Shown here: positions 35,709-43,549 of the stretch, piece after piece
How the letters are laid out: each line of letters begins with the position of its first letter
Numbering within the stretch: the stretch's first letter is position 1
Source of the DNA: Jonesia denitrificans DSM 20603
Lineage (GTDB): Bacteria > Actinomycetota > Actinomycetes > Actinomycetales > Cellulomonadaceae
Reading direction: 5' to 3'
DNA: 64,000 bases
Assembly: GCF_000024065.1 (NCBI RefSeq)
Contig: NC_013174.1
Span: forward strand, 2,666,001 to 2,730,000
Translations under genes and position numbers: made by a program
The notes under the pieces: model-generated
The model's database searches: none
Told to the model about the DNA's origin: nothing
What the model saw: only the letters and a program-made list of their open reading frames with translations

Positions 35709-36683
35709 CTCTGCTGCCACCGCCGTGACTGCAGCCTGATCCACCAGCCCAGGGCGCGCATCAACAAGTTGACGCAGTGACAACGCGGCGACCAGTACAT
35801 CCTGCTCCGCGGCCACCACCACCTGGGGAACAACCCGGTCCAACACCGGGCGCACCCGCGGATCGGTCACCGCCGACCGCAACGGCATGTCCGGACCGGC
35901 AGTCCGGCGAGCCTGCACCCCAGCAAACCCATCAGGAGCGCCCACAACCGGGAAATCCCCGAGGATACTCGTGATAAACCGCACCGAATCCTCAAACCAC
36001 CGAGCCACCGCGGGCTGCACAGACGAACCCACCCCATCCGCCGTGGCAGGAACCGCCAAACTCAACCCGTGCGGCCCTTCCATATAGATGTGCGTCTCAA
36101 AGGGGACACCCGCAGCCTCCAACGCCGCCACCAATGCCACGGTGTGATGCACCGGCACTAACGTGTCATCGCGGGTGGAAAAGACAAACGTCGGCGGCAT
36201 CTGGGCGTCCACATGATCGGGAACGTTGAGGATGTCTTTACCCAGATGGCGGCCAAACTCGGCTAACACAATGGGATAGCCCACCACGAGCGCCTGAGGT
36301 CGGCGGGGGCCTGTGGCAACCAGTGACGAAGCCAAATGGCCACCAGCCGAAAAACCCACCACAACAACCCGGTCCGCGTCCGTGTGTAAGGACGGTGCCT
36401 CATCAACAACCCAGGCCAACGCGGCACGCGCGTCGTCCAACGCCATCTGCGCTGACGCCTGTGGGCCCACAGAATACCGCAGCACAAATGCCTGGAACCC
36501 CTTGGCGGCATACGCCAACGCGATGGGTTCTGCTTCCCGATCAGAGGTCAGCACATAGCCGCCACCAGGGAAAATCAACACAGCAGGACGCGTCGTTGCA
36601 TTCCGCAGCTCAGAACTCGGTTCCTGCACATAACACTCAAGGACCGCGCCGTGAACACCAATGTCCGTTGTGAACGTTCTCAT
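35694..36683 (-). CDS. Alpha/beta hydrolase, acetyl-esterase-like, with C-terminal extension
   Basis: 329 residues. Residues 1-255 are an esterase/lipase-like fold of the xylan-esterase (BD-FAE) type: oxyanion segment LIFPGGGYVLTSDREAEPIA, nucleophile elbow VVVGFSAGGHLASS, Asp in FSTRDDTLVPVHHTVAL and His in GPHGLSLAVP. The C-terminal 70 residues (PLRSAVTDPRVRPVLDRVVP onward) form a helical add-on I do not recognise. ATG 36683 is taken as start because the upstream part of the frame is basic and unlike a protein. Probably deacetylates a carbohydrate or small ester; substrate unknown. Confidence 0.8.
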   Translation of the reverse strand: MRTFTTDIGVHGAVLECYVQEPSSELRNATTRPAVLIFPGGGYVLTSDREAEPIALAYAAKGFQAFVLRYSVGPQASAQMALDDARAALAWVVDEAPSLHTDADRVVVVGFSAGGHLASSLVATGPRRPQALVVGYPIVLAEFGRHLGKDILNVPDHVDAQMPPTFVFSTRDDTLVPVHHTVALVAALEAAGVPFETHIYMEGPHGLSLAVPATADGVGSSVQPAVARWFEDSVRFITSILGDFPVVGAPDGFAGVQARRTAGPDMPLRSAVTDPRVRPVLDRVVPQVVVAAEQDVLVAALSLRQLVDARPGLVDQAAVTAVAAELGSL

Positions 36684-36738
36684 GACACCATCATGACCCC
36701 GACAACACCACGACGATCCAGCAACGCGCCGCGACACA

Positions 36739-37350
36739 CTAATTCGCGGTGGACGTCCCCTTGTCTTCCTCCCGCAAACGCGGCTCCGTGCGGTTCTGCG
36801 GGTGATAACCCGCTTTATCCTCGTAAAAAGCGCGGATCGTGTCCATGTCCGCACGCACATCACCTGTTGGGGTAAACGTCATCCCCAACCCAAACGTACG
36901 GGTCGTCCGATCCACATAACCCAAGGTCACAGGGATTCCCGTAGCCATGGCAATCCGGTAGAACCCAGACTTCCAATATTTCCCAGCACCACGCGTCCCC
37001 TCAGGGGTCACCACCAGCGTGAACCCATCCCCCGTCACCTTCGCTTGCTCGACTAAATCCTCAACCAACCCAAAAGGGCGCCGACGATCCACCGGGATCC
37101 CGCCTATTGCACGCATCACCGGCCCCATCACCCCACGAAACAACGAGTCCTTCCCCAGCCACCGCACCGGGAAATCAAGATCCCACGCAATCCCCAACAT
37201 CATGATGAAATCCCAGTTCGAGGTGTGCGGAGCCCCAATCAAGATCCGCGACTCACCCGGAGCGACCCGCTCCGTCGATACATGATCCCACCGACTGACA
37301 CGAATCAAGACACGGGCACATGACCGGCGTATTTTTCTCCACATGTTCAC
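36739..37350 (-). CDS. PlsC-like 1-acyl-glycerol-3-phosphate acyltransferase family protein
   Basis: 203 residues. The acyltransferase pattern is HTSNWDFIMM (HX4D), LGKDSLFRGVMGPVMRAIGGIPVDRR (motif II/III region) and VVTPEGTRGAGKYWKSGFYRIA (PEGTR). It lacks a long N-terminal membrane helix, and the HTSNWD form is typical of the short glycerol acyltransferase group in actinobacteria. Start GTG 37350 has GGGGGA seven bases upstream; ATG 37344 is possible. Likely in phospholipid or glycolipid assembly at the membrane. Confidence 0.88.
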   Translation of the reverse strand: MNMWRKIRRSCARVLIRVSRWDHVSTERVAPGESRILIGAPHTSNWDFIMMLGIAWDLDFPVRWLGKDSLFRGVMGPVMRAIGGIPVDRRRPFGLVEDLVEQAKVTGDGFTLVVTPEGTRGAGKYWKSGFYRIAMATGIPVTLGYVDRTTRTFGLGMTFTPTGDVRADMDTIRAFYEDKAGYHPQNRTEPRLREEDKGTSTAN

Positions 37351-37439
37351 TATTGTCCCCCAGGATCATAGGTCTCTGCGCCCACTCATCACCGACGGCT
37401 ATCCATCACCAGACAAGACAAGACCAACCCACACACGAC

Positions 37440-37474
37440 AGCGCGGGGCGGTGGATAACCCACCGCCCCGCGCT
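37440..37474 (-). terminator. 15-bp perfect GC-rich hairpin
   Basis: AGCGCGGGGCGGTGG (37440-37454), loop ATAAC, CCACCGCCCCGCGCT (37460-37474). It lies 35 bases past the stop of the TPR gene on the minus strand and before the acyltransferase start. Downstream bases are moderately T-rich. The most convincing terminator in this part of the window. Confidence 0.75.
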
Positions 37475-37509
37475 CACACCGGTCCCCGCACAGGCAGGAT
37501 TCCGGGACG

Positions 37510-38265
37510 TTATTTGATTGCGAACACTCGGCGTGCCTCTTCAAAGGTGCGGCGCGCATCGTCATTACGCCCCTGAGCGTGGTAGATGTCCGCCAGCGCA
37601 ACAAGGCAGTCACCGTACTGTTTGGTTTCTTCACGGTCTTTGAAACCAGTCGATGCGGCGGTGAAGTAAGGTTCTGCGTCGTCGAACTTGTCGTCGTACA
37701 GCAGCACCCGACCAATACCGGCACGGCACTGGTCGACACGCTTCGCATTATCGTGCTTCTCGTAGTAAGCAAGCGCGTCACGGTAAGCGGCAAGAGCGAG
37801 GTCGTGTTCGCCAGCTGACTCGTGCACCCCACCCAGCGACACCTTCACGGAGGCCATGTCGTGGTCAAGGGATTGGGATGTGAAGAAGTTCAGGGCTTCG
37901 AGGTAGAGGGTGCGGGCTCGGCCGAGGTCGCCTTCCTTCCACAGCACCATGGCGAGGTTCATGGTGGCGTCCGCGGTTTGCCGGTCGAGATCAGCAAGAG
38001 CGAACTCGTTGCGAGCTGCCTCGTAGTAGTCATTTGCTCGGGTGATGTCTTCTTTCTTCCAGAAGTGGTCACCGAGGTTCATGGCGCAGGTGGCTGCCTG
38101 TGCGTAGAGGTTTTGGGAGTTGAAGAAGGCGCGCGCTTGCTTCATTGCCTCAACTGCGCTGCCGTCATACTGTCCTGCACCCTGCTGGAGGGCATCCACT
38201 GCGCGACGCACGGATGCTTCCGCGAGCTGCGCAGGGTTTTCTGGTGAAACGTCAGATTGACTCAT
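37510..38265 (-). CDS. Tetratricopeptide repeat protein
   Basis: 251 residues, soluble, composed of about six helical repeats of 40 residues (NLYAQAATCAMNLGDHFWKK; TADATMNLAMVLWKEGDLGR; SVKVSLGGVHESAGEHDLAL; QCRAGIGRVLLYDDKFDDAE; GDCLVALADIYHAQGRNDDA). No signal peptide or catalytic motif. ATG 38265 is used because the 16 upstream codons are basic and unsupported. A scaffold or partner-binding protein; partner unknown. Lies between dnaB and the acyltransferase, same strand. Confidence 0.8.
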   Translation of the reverse strand: MSQSDVSPENPAQLAEASVRRAVDALQQGAGQYDGSAVEAMKQARAFFNSQNLYAQAATCAMNLGDHFWKKEDITRANDYYEAARNEFALADLDRQTADATMNLAMVLWKEGDLGRARTLYLEALNFFTSQSLDHDMASVKVSLGGVHESAGEHDLALAAYRDALAYYEKHDNAKRVDQCRAGIGRVLLYDDKFDDAEPYFTAASTGFKDREETKQYGDCLVALADIYHAQGRNDDARRTFEEARRVFAIK

Positions 38266-38448
38266 GGCTGCAACTTTTGTCTTCCCCACCTGCTTGTGCA
38301 GGCGCGTCGGCATGATAATGGTCGGGTGGCGTCAAGACGGTCTGTCCATTGAACAGATCGACCAAGATGCCTGTCATCTTAAGGAAAATGGCGGGTTAGC
38401 CGGGAACATGAGCGCTCCGGTGTGGCCCGTTCATACTGTACCAACTGG

Positions 38449-39822
38449 TCACTGCTGCATATCAACAAATCGGGAGTAGTGCCCTTGGAACGCCACAGTG
38501 ATGTCCGCTGTGGGACCATTACGGTGTTTAGCCACGATCAGATCAGCCTCCCCAGCCCGCGGATGCTCCTTTTCGTATGCGTCGGGACGGTGCACCAGCA
38601 CAACGAGGTCAGCGTCCTGCTCAATTGACCCCGATTCACGAAGATCTGAGATCGCCGGGCGTTTGTCTTGTCGCTGTTCAGGACCACGGTTCAACTGCGA
38701 AATCGCAATCACGGGCACCTCAAGCTCCTTGGCCAACAGCTTCAGTGCACGGGAAAACTCCGAGACCTCCTGCTGACGCGACTCCACCCGTTTCCCTGAG
38801 GACATGAGCTGAAGGTAGTCGATGAGGACGAGTTTTAAGTCGTGGCGTTGCTTGAGGCGGCGGCATTTGGCCCGGATCTCCATGAGTGACATGTTCGGTG
38901 AATCGTCAATGAACAACGGGGCGTCCTGCATCCGTGTTTGCGCTTGGGCGAGGCGCTGCCAGTCCGCCTCATCCATGTCCCCATTGCGGAGTTTTTGCAG
39001 GTGAATGCGCGCTTCTGCGGCGATGATACGTTGTGCAATTTCGTTGCGCCCCATTTCCAGGGAGAACACAACTGAGGTTTGTTTGTGCTTAATGGACGCC
39101 GAACGCACAAGGTCGATGCCCAGGGTAGATTTCCCCATCGCAGGGCGGGCGGCGATGACAATCATCTGACCTGCGTGTAACCCGTTGGTGAGGCGGTCAA
39201 AGTCTGCGAGCCCAGTAGGTACCCCGGTGAGTCCGCCAGGGTTTGTTTGTGCCGCTTCGATCTCGTCGATCGCGGCACCGAGAAAGTCACCGAGTGGTAC
39301 GTAATCTTCTGACAGCCGGTTTTCGGTGATGTTGTAGATCTCGGCCTGGGCGTTGTTGACAACGTCATCCACCTCATCGCCATCAGTGGCGTACCCCAGT
39401 TGGACGATGCGCGTGCCCGCTTCCACCAGACGCCGCATGATCGCCCGCTCTCGGACAATCTTCGCATAGTATCCAGCATTTGCCGCGGTGGGAACAGAAG
39501 CAATGAGGTCGTGAATATAGGGGGCACCCCCAATACGATCCAGCGAACCGCGTTTGTTCAGTTCAGCGACCACAGTGATCGCATCAGCAGGCTCACCGTG
39601 CCCATACAAGTCAATGACTGCATCGAAAATTGCTTCATGGGCGGGCCGATAGAAATCGACACCCTTGATGTGTGCAATCACGTCCGCGATAGCGTCTTTG
39701 GAAATGAGCATCCCACCGAGCACACTTTGCTCGGCAGCAATGTCCTGAGGAGGTGTGCGATCTCGCGCCCGAGTTGGTCCTTCTGAGGGTGGATACGTCG
39801 CTTCGGCGGCTTCGACTGCCAC
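38449..39822 (-). CDS. dnaB: Replicative DNA helicase DnaB
   Basis: 457 residues, no intein. N-terminal primase-interacting domain (PQDIAAEQSVLGGMLISKDA, DAITVVAELNKRGSLDRIGG), RecA-like motor with Walker A ARPAMGKSTLGIDL, FSLEMGRNEIAQRI, Walker B LVLIDYLQLMSSG, ISQLNRGPEQRQDKRP and DLRESGSIEQDADLVVLVHR. Start GTG 39822 has GGGAGGA five bases upstream. Unwinds DNA ahead of the fork as a hexamer. It follows rplI in the conserved actinobacterial order but with an inverted MATE gene between, and its upstream region is rich in DnaA boxes. Confidence 0.97.
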   Translation of the reverse strand: MAVEAAEATYPPSEGPTRARDRTPPQDIAAEQSVLGGMLISKDAIADVIAHIKGVDFYRPAHEAIFDAVIDLYGHGEPADAITVVAELNKRGSLDRIGGAPYIHDLIASVPTAANAGYYAKIVRERAIMRRLVEAGTRIVQLGYATDGDEVDDVVNNAQAEIYNITENRLSEDYVPLGDFLGAAIDEIEAAQTNPGGLTGVPTGLADFDRLTNGLHAGQMIVIAARPAMGKSTLGIDLVRSASIKHKQTSVVFSLEMGRNEIAQRIIAAEARIHLQKLRNGDMDEADWQRLAQAQTRMQDAPLFIDDSPNMSLMEIRAKCRRLKQRHDLKLVLIDYLQLMSSGKRVESRQQEVSEFSRALKLLAKELEVPVIAISQLNRGPEQRQDKRPAISDLRESGSIEQDADLVVLVHRPDAYEKEHPRAGEADLIVAKHRNGPTADITVAFQGHYSRFVDMQQ

Positions 39823-39945
39823 TGTGTCCTCCCTGTGTGGTGAGTGCGGACGGCTGAGATGGGGGCCGACGCGCATGGAATGCCCGTGTGACCCTACCGC
39901 GAATGGGCGGGTGTTCCAAGTGTTGTGTCCTCCACTGACACAAAG

Positions 39946-40217
39946 TTATCCACAGGGTTTCCCACAGGGGTGTGGACAGTCGTGGAAAACCGCAGAACCA
40001 CGTCGACCCCACCTGTGGACAAAACTGGGGACAACTGCGCACACCTGTGGAAGCCAACCGATGCGCACCCCACAATCCCTGGAATCATGCGGATTTACCT
40101 GTGGATGACACAATTGAATCCAACGAATCCTCCAGTGACAGGAAAATGACCACGACGTGGACACCACACCAACCACTCCGCAGGATGGCAGCCCGCAATC
40201 CACAGGACTTACCCACA
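39946..40217. promoter_or_regulatory. Cluster of DnaA-box-like 9-mers upstream of dnaB
   Basis: Perfect boxes: TTATCCACA at 39946-39954 (+) and TTGTCCACA on the minus strand at 40014-40022. Near matches with one change: 39971-39979 (minus, CTGTCCACA), 40100-40108 (minus, TCATCCACA) and 40209-40217 (+, TTACCCACA, inside the 5' end of the MATE gene). The 334-bp region 39823-40156 has no gene and is otherwise full of CCACAG/CTGTGG. Could regulate dnaB by DnaA or titrate DnaA. Confidence 0.55.
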
Positions 40218-41524
40218 AGTCGCTGACCGCCACAATCCTCGCCATCGCAATCCCCTCACTGGCCGCACTGGTCGCCGAACCCCTCTTCATCCTCGTCGAC
40301 ACCGCCATCGTAGGACGGCTCGGAACCAGCGAACTCGCCGGACTCGCACTCGCATCCACGGTCCTCACCACCACCGTGGGGCTGTGCATTTTCCTCGCCT
40401 ACGCCACCACAGCAACCGTCGCCCGCCACCTTGGAGCCGGACGCCGCACCACAGCCCTCAGCGCTGGCATCGACGGCCTCTGGCTCGCCGCCACACTCGG
40501 CGCGCTTCTCACCCTCACCCTGATCCTCACCGCCCCCCAACTCCTCACCATCCTCGGTGCCCACGGTGACGTCCTCACCCACGCCACCACCTACCTACGA
40601 TGGTCCGCACCCGGCCTCCCAGGAATGCTCATTGTTATGGCAGCCACCGGAGTGCTCCGAGGATTCCAAAACGCCACCACACCCATGTGGGTTGCCGGCG
40701 CCGGTGCCGCACTCAACGCCGCACTGTCCTTCACGCTCGTCTGGATCCTCGGCATGGGAATAGCCGGATCAGGATTGGGCACAGCCATCACACAAATCCT
40801 CATGGCCATTGCCCTCACCATCCCTGTCGCCACCCTCGCCCGACGACACAACGCCGCCCTACGCCCCGGAACAACCGGGATCCTCCACTCACTCGCCTCC
40901 GGTGCCCCCCTCTTCTTGCGCACCCTTTCCCTGCGTGCAGCGATCATCCTCACCATCATCACCGCCACCTCGCTAGGAACTGTTCCCCTCGCCGGACACC
41001 AAGTGATCAACAGCCTGTGGGGATTCGCAGCCTTCGCCCTCGACGCTCTCGCCATCGCCGCGCAAACCCTCATCGGGCACCACCTCGGCGCCGCGGACCG
41101 CACCGGTACGCGCCACATTCTCCGCGTCACCCTCTGGTGGGGAACACTATCCGGCGCCGTCATTGGTGCCCTCATCATCCTCATCGCGTACACCGCCGCA
41201 CCACTGTTCACCCCCGACCCAACAGTCCAACACGCCATCCAACTCGCCGCCATCGTCGCCGGGATCACCATGCCCATCACCGGGTGGGTGTGCGTCCTCG
41301 ACGGAGTGCTCATCGGAGCCGGAGACGGCCGCTACCTCGCAGGTGTTGGCCTCATCAACCTCGCCATGTACACGCCAGCCGTCCTCACCGTCTACCACCT
41401 CGCACCCCACGGGCCCACCGGCCTGCTGTGGTTGTGGGTCGCCTTCGCCGGTGTCTTCATGGGAGTACGCGCCCTCACCACCGGGTGGCGTATTCGCACC
41501 CAAGCATGGATGCGCATCGGCTAG
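40157..41524 (+). CDS. MATE-family efflux transporter (DinF type)
   Basis: 455 residues with twelve membrane segments in two homologous halves. The N-terminal half has PSLAALVAEPLFILVDTAIV and GRLGTSELAGLALASTV; the second half PLAGHQVINSLWGFAAFALD and AIAAQTLIGHHLGAAD, typical of DinF-like MATE proteins that export drugs or cations in exchange for Na+ or H+. GTG 40157 start without a strong ribosome site. It is inverted relative to the rpsF-ssb-rpsR-rplI...dnaB line and splits it. Codons are almost all C-ending, in contrast to the ribosomal genes. Confidence 0.9.
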   Translation: MDTTPTTPQDGSPQSTGLTHKSLTATILAIAIPSLAALVAEPLFILVDTAIVGRLGTSELAGLALASTVLTTTVGLCIFLAYATTATVARHLGAGRRTTALSAGIDGLWLAATLGALLTLTLILTAPQLLTILGAHGDVLTHATTYLRWSAPGLPGMLIVMAATGVLRGFQNATTPMWVAGAGAALNAALSFTLVWILGMGIAGSGLGTAITQILMAIALTIPVATLARRHNAALRPGTTGILHSLASGAPLFLRTLSLRAAIILTIITATSLGTVPLAGHQVINSLWGFAAFALDALAIAAQTLIGHHLGAADRTGTRHILRVTLWWGTLSGAVIGALIILIAYTAAPLFTPDPTVQHAIQLAAIVAGITMPITGWVCVLDGVLIGAGDGRYLAGVGLINLAMYTPAVLTVYHLAPHGPTGLLWLWVAFAGVFMGVRALTTGWRIRTQAWMRIG

Positions 41525-41535
41525 CAGACACAGCA

Positions 41536-41568
41536 AAAGCCCCACGTGCACACAGCACGTGGGGCTTT
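41536..41568. terminator. Bidirectional terminator between MATE gene and rplI
   Basis: AAAGCCCCACGTGC (41536-41549), loop ACACA, GCACGTGGGGCTTT (41555-41568). A perfect 14-bp stem flanked by A on one side and T on the other, located 12 bases after the MATE stop and 83 bases beyond the rplI stop; it can serve both convergent transcripts. Confidence 0.85.
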
Positions 41569-41651
41569 CACACCGCCATGAAGACGGTACAACCAGCACA
41601 GTCGTCGTGCAGCTAACTCCGCCGCACAGACATCCTTACGCTGATGTCACA

Positions 41652-42104
41652 TCACTCAGCGACAACCTTGACCTTGATCTTGGCTGACACTTCAGGGTGG
41701 ATCCGCACAGTCACGGTGTAGTCACCGGTTGACTTAATGGCGTCCGTGACCTGGATTTTACGGCGGTCAATACGGTGTCCCTTCGCAGCAACCGCATCAG
41801 CGATTGTCTTAGTGGACACGGCACCGAACAGGCGACCTTCCTTGGATGCTGCAGCAGTCACAGTGACTCCTTCAGCTTCAACGGCGTCGCGCAGTGCACG
41901 AGCGTCATCGAGGTTCGCCACTTCGCGCGCCTTACGGGCGCGACGGATCGCCTCAACCTGGGCTTCACCACCCTTGGTCCACGGGGTCGCGAGGCGGCGT
42001 GGGATGAGGTAGTTGCGGGCGTACCCGGCTTTCACCTCAACAACGTCACCAGCAACACCGAGCTTGTCCACTTCGTGGGTGAGAATGAGCTTATTTGTAG
42101 CCAT
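41652..42104 (-). CDS. rplI: 50S ribosomal protein L9
   Basis: 150 residues. N-terminal LTHEVDKLGVAGDVVEVKAG and YARNYLIPRRLATPWTKGG are the L9 signature (rRNA-binding domain); a long central helix (AQVEAIRRARKAREVANLDD) connects to the C-terminal domain with GRLFGAVSTKTIADAVAAKG. Binds 23S rRNA domain V. Last gene of rpsF-ssb-rpsR-rplI; 18 bases after rpsR. Confidence 0.97.
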   Translation of the reverse strand: MATNKLILTHEVDKLGVAGDVVEVKAGYARNYLIPRRLATPWTKGGEAQVEAIRRARKAREVANLDDARALRDAVEAEGVTVTAAASKEGRLFGAVSTKTIADAVAAKGHRIDRRKIQVTDAIKSTGDYTVTVRIHPEVSAKIKVKVVAE

Positions 42105-42122
42105 GATCTGTTCCCTCCCTGA

Positions 42123-42359
42123 TCAGCGTGCGGACGACGAGTAAGGAAGAAGAGCCATTTCGCGTGCGTTTTTCACGGCACGAGCGATCTGACGCTGCTC
42201 CTGAACGGATACACCAGTGACACGGCGTGCGCGGATCTTCCCCCGGTCGGAGATGAACTTACGCAGCAGTGCGGTGTCTTTGTAGTCCACTGCGTCGATT
42301 TTGGCCGACTTCAGTGGGTTGGACTTCTTCTTTGGCTTACGCACAACGGTTTTCGCCAT
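42123..42359 (-). CDS. rpsR: 30S ribosomal protein S18
   Basis: 78 residues: basic N-terminus [58 protein letters not shown] and [10 protein letters not shown], all S18 hallmarks. No zinc-type Cys motif, so this is a Cys-lacking S18. ATG 42359 follows AAGGAG by nine bases. Pairs with S6 on the 30S platform. Confidence 0.97.
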   Translation of the reverse strand: MAKTVVRKPKKKSNPLKSAKIDAVDYKDTALLRKFISDRGKIRARRVTGVSVQEQRQIARAVKNAREMALLPYSSSAR

Positions 42360-42382
42360 TGCGGGATACTCCTTCACAAGGT

Positions 42383-42398
42383 GCCTGAAAAATCAGGC
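42383..42398 (-). promoter_or_regulatory. Small hairpin between ssb and rpsR
   Basis: GCCTGA, loop AAAA, TCAGGC. A 6-bp stem in the 60-bp ssb-rpsR spacer, just upstream of the rpsR ribosome site on the minus strand. It may tune rpsR translation or be without effect. Confidence 0.3.
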
Positions 42399-42419
42399 GG
42401 AAATGTCTGATGGTGAGGG

Positions 42420-42986
42420 TTAGAACGGTGGCTCGTCGGCGAACCCGCCGCCTGCCGGACCCGCGGATGCCCACGGGTCATCGTTCCGACCTCCAGAGCT
42501 GGCGCCGAACCCGTTACCAGCGGACTGGGTGAATCCCCCGCCCTGCTGGTTGCCTGCGAACCCGCCTTGGTTACCTTGGTTACCGCCACCGCCTTGAGAG
42601 AATCCGCCGGACCCTCCAGAGCGTTGGTTGCGGCTCACCTTTGCGGATGCGTAGCGCAGCGATGGACCAATTTCGTCCACCTGGAGTTCAACGACGGTGC
42701 GCTTCTCCCCTTCTCGAGTCTCAAATGAGCGTTGCACCAAACGGCCCTGCGCGATCACGCGCATGCCCTTGGTGAGTGACTCGGCCACGTTCTCAGCAGC
42801 TTCACGCCACAGCGAACAACGCATGAAAAGGGCTTCGCCGTCTTTCCATTCGTTGGCCTGCCGGTCGAAGCTCCGTGGGGTAGACGCAATGGTGAAGCTA
42901 GCAACAGCGACACCAGAGGCAGTGAATCGAAGTTCCGGGTCCCCGGTGAGGTTCCCGACCACCGTGATGATGGTGTCTCCTGCCAT
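42420..42986 (-). CDS. ssb: Single-stranded DNA-binding protein
   Basis: 188 residues. OB-fold residues 1-115 ([80 protein letters not shown]), then a Gly/Gln/Asn-rich disordered linker, and the acidic tip FADEPPF that docks partner proteins. Conserved place between rpsF and rpsR. Coats single-stranded DNA at forks and repair sites. Confidence 0.97.
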   Translation of the reverse strand: MAGDTIITVVGNLTGDPELRFTASGVAVASFTIASTPRSFDRQANEWKDGEALFMRCSLWREAAENVAESLTKGMRVIAQGRLVQRSFETREGEKRTVVELQVDEIGPSLRYASAKVSRNQRSGGSGGFSQGGGGNQGNQGGFAGNQQGGGFTQSAGNGFGASSGGRNDDPWASAGPAGGGFADEPPF

Positions 42987-43037
42987 GTTCAGTCTCCTTG
43001 TTGACCGTGGTTGAGATTGTCAGGGATCAGCGGTGAC

Positions 43038-43325
43038 TCACGCGTCGACGCGGAGAACCTTGATACGCAGAATGGACTCGTTGAGTCCGAGCTGACGCTC
43101 AAGTTCTTTCGTCGTTGCTGGAGTAGCGGTGAAGTTGATGACCGCGTAGATGCCTTCGGCTTTCTTAGCGATCTCGTAAGCCATACGACGACGGCCCCAG
43201 ATGTCGATGTTCTCGACGGAGCCGCCCTCTGCGGGGACAACGGCGAGGAGCTTCTCAATGGTGGCGTTGAGGTTACGTTCTTCAACGTCCGGGGAGAGAA
43301 TCATCATCAGTTCGTACTGACGCAT
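43038..43325 (-). CDS. rpsF: 30S ribosomal protein S6
   Basis: 95 residues: [78 protein letters not shown] 43325 has the strong AGGAGGTGG ribosome site; the longer frame covers the leader. First gene of the ribosomal/ssb operon. Confidence 0.97.
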   Translation of the reverse strand: MRQYELMMILSPDVEERNLNATIEKLLAVVPAEGGSVENIDIWGRRRMAYEIAKKAEGIYAVINFTATPATTKELERQLGLNESILRIKVLRVDA

Positions 43326-43353
43326 GCGATACCCACCTCCTATGGTCTGAGCG

Positions 43354-43372
43354 GTCACGGTCGTTCCGTGAC
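43354..43372 (-). promoter_or_regulatory. Hairpin in the rpsF leader
   Basis: A perfect 7-bp stem (GTCACGG / CCGTGAC) with a 5-base loop, 29 bases upstream of the rpsF ATG and just before the ribosome site on the minus strand. rpsF leaders in many bacteria bind the S6:S18 complex for feedback; I cannot confirm the conserved bulge here, so this is only a candidate for that element. Confidence 0.35.
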
Positions 43373-43549
43373 AGAAGGGTGTCATGCAGTGTGTGCAATG
43401 TCAGCGAACCAGGTGGTTCTGACATTCCAGGAACGTGGGTTCCTGGGTGGCACAGCAATCAGTCAGTCTACCGGTGTTTCTGGTGTATTGACTATGCCTG
43501 TTCCCGGGTTTTTCTGGATGTCACATTCCTGCCCCGATCACCGATGCGC

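Noticed and set aside
40600-41616. 338-codon plus-strand frame overlapping the MATE gene
   Set aside because: Arg/His/Pro-rich shadow of the C-ending MATE gene in another frame.
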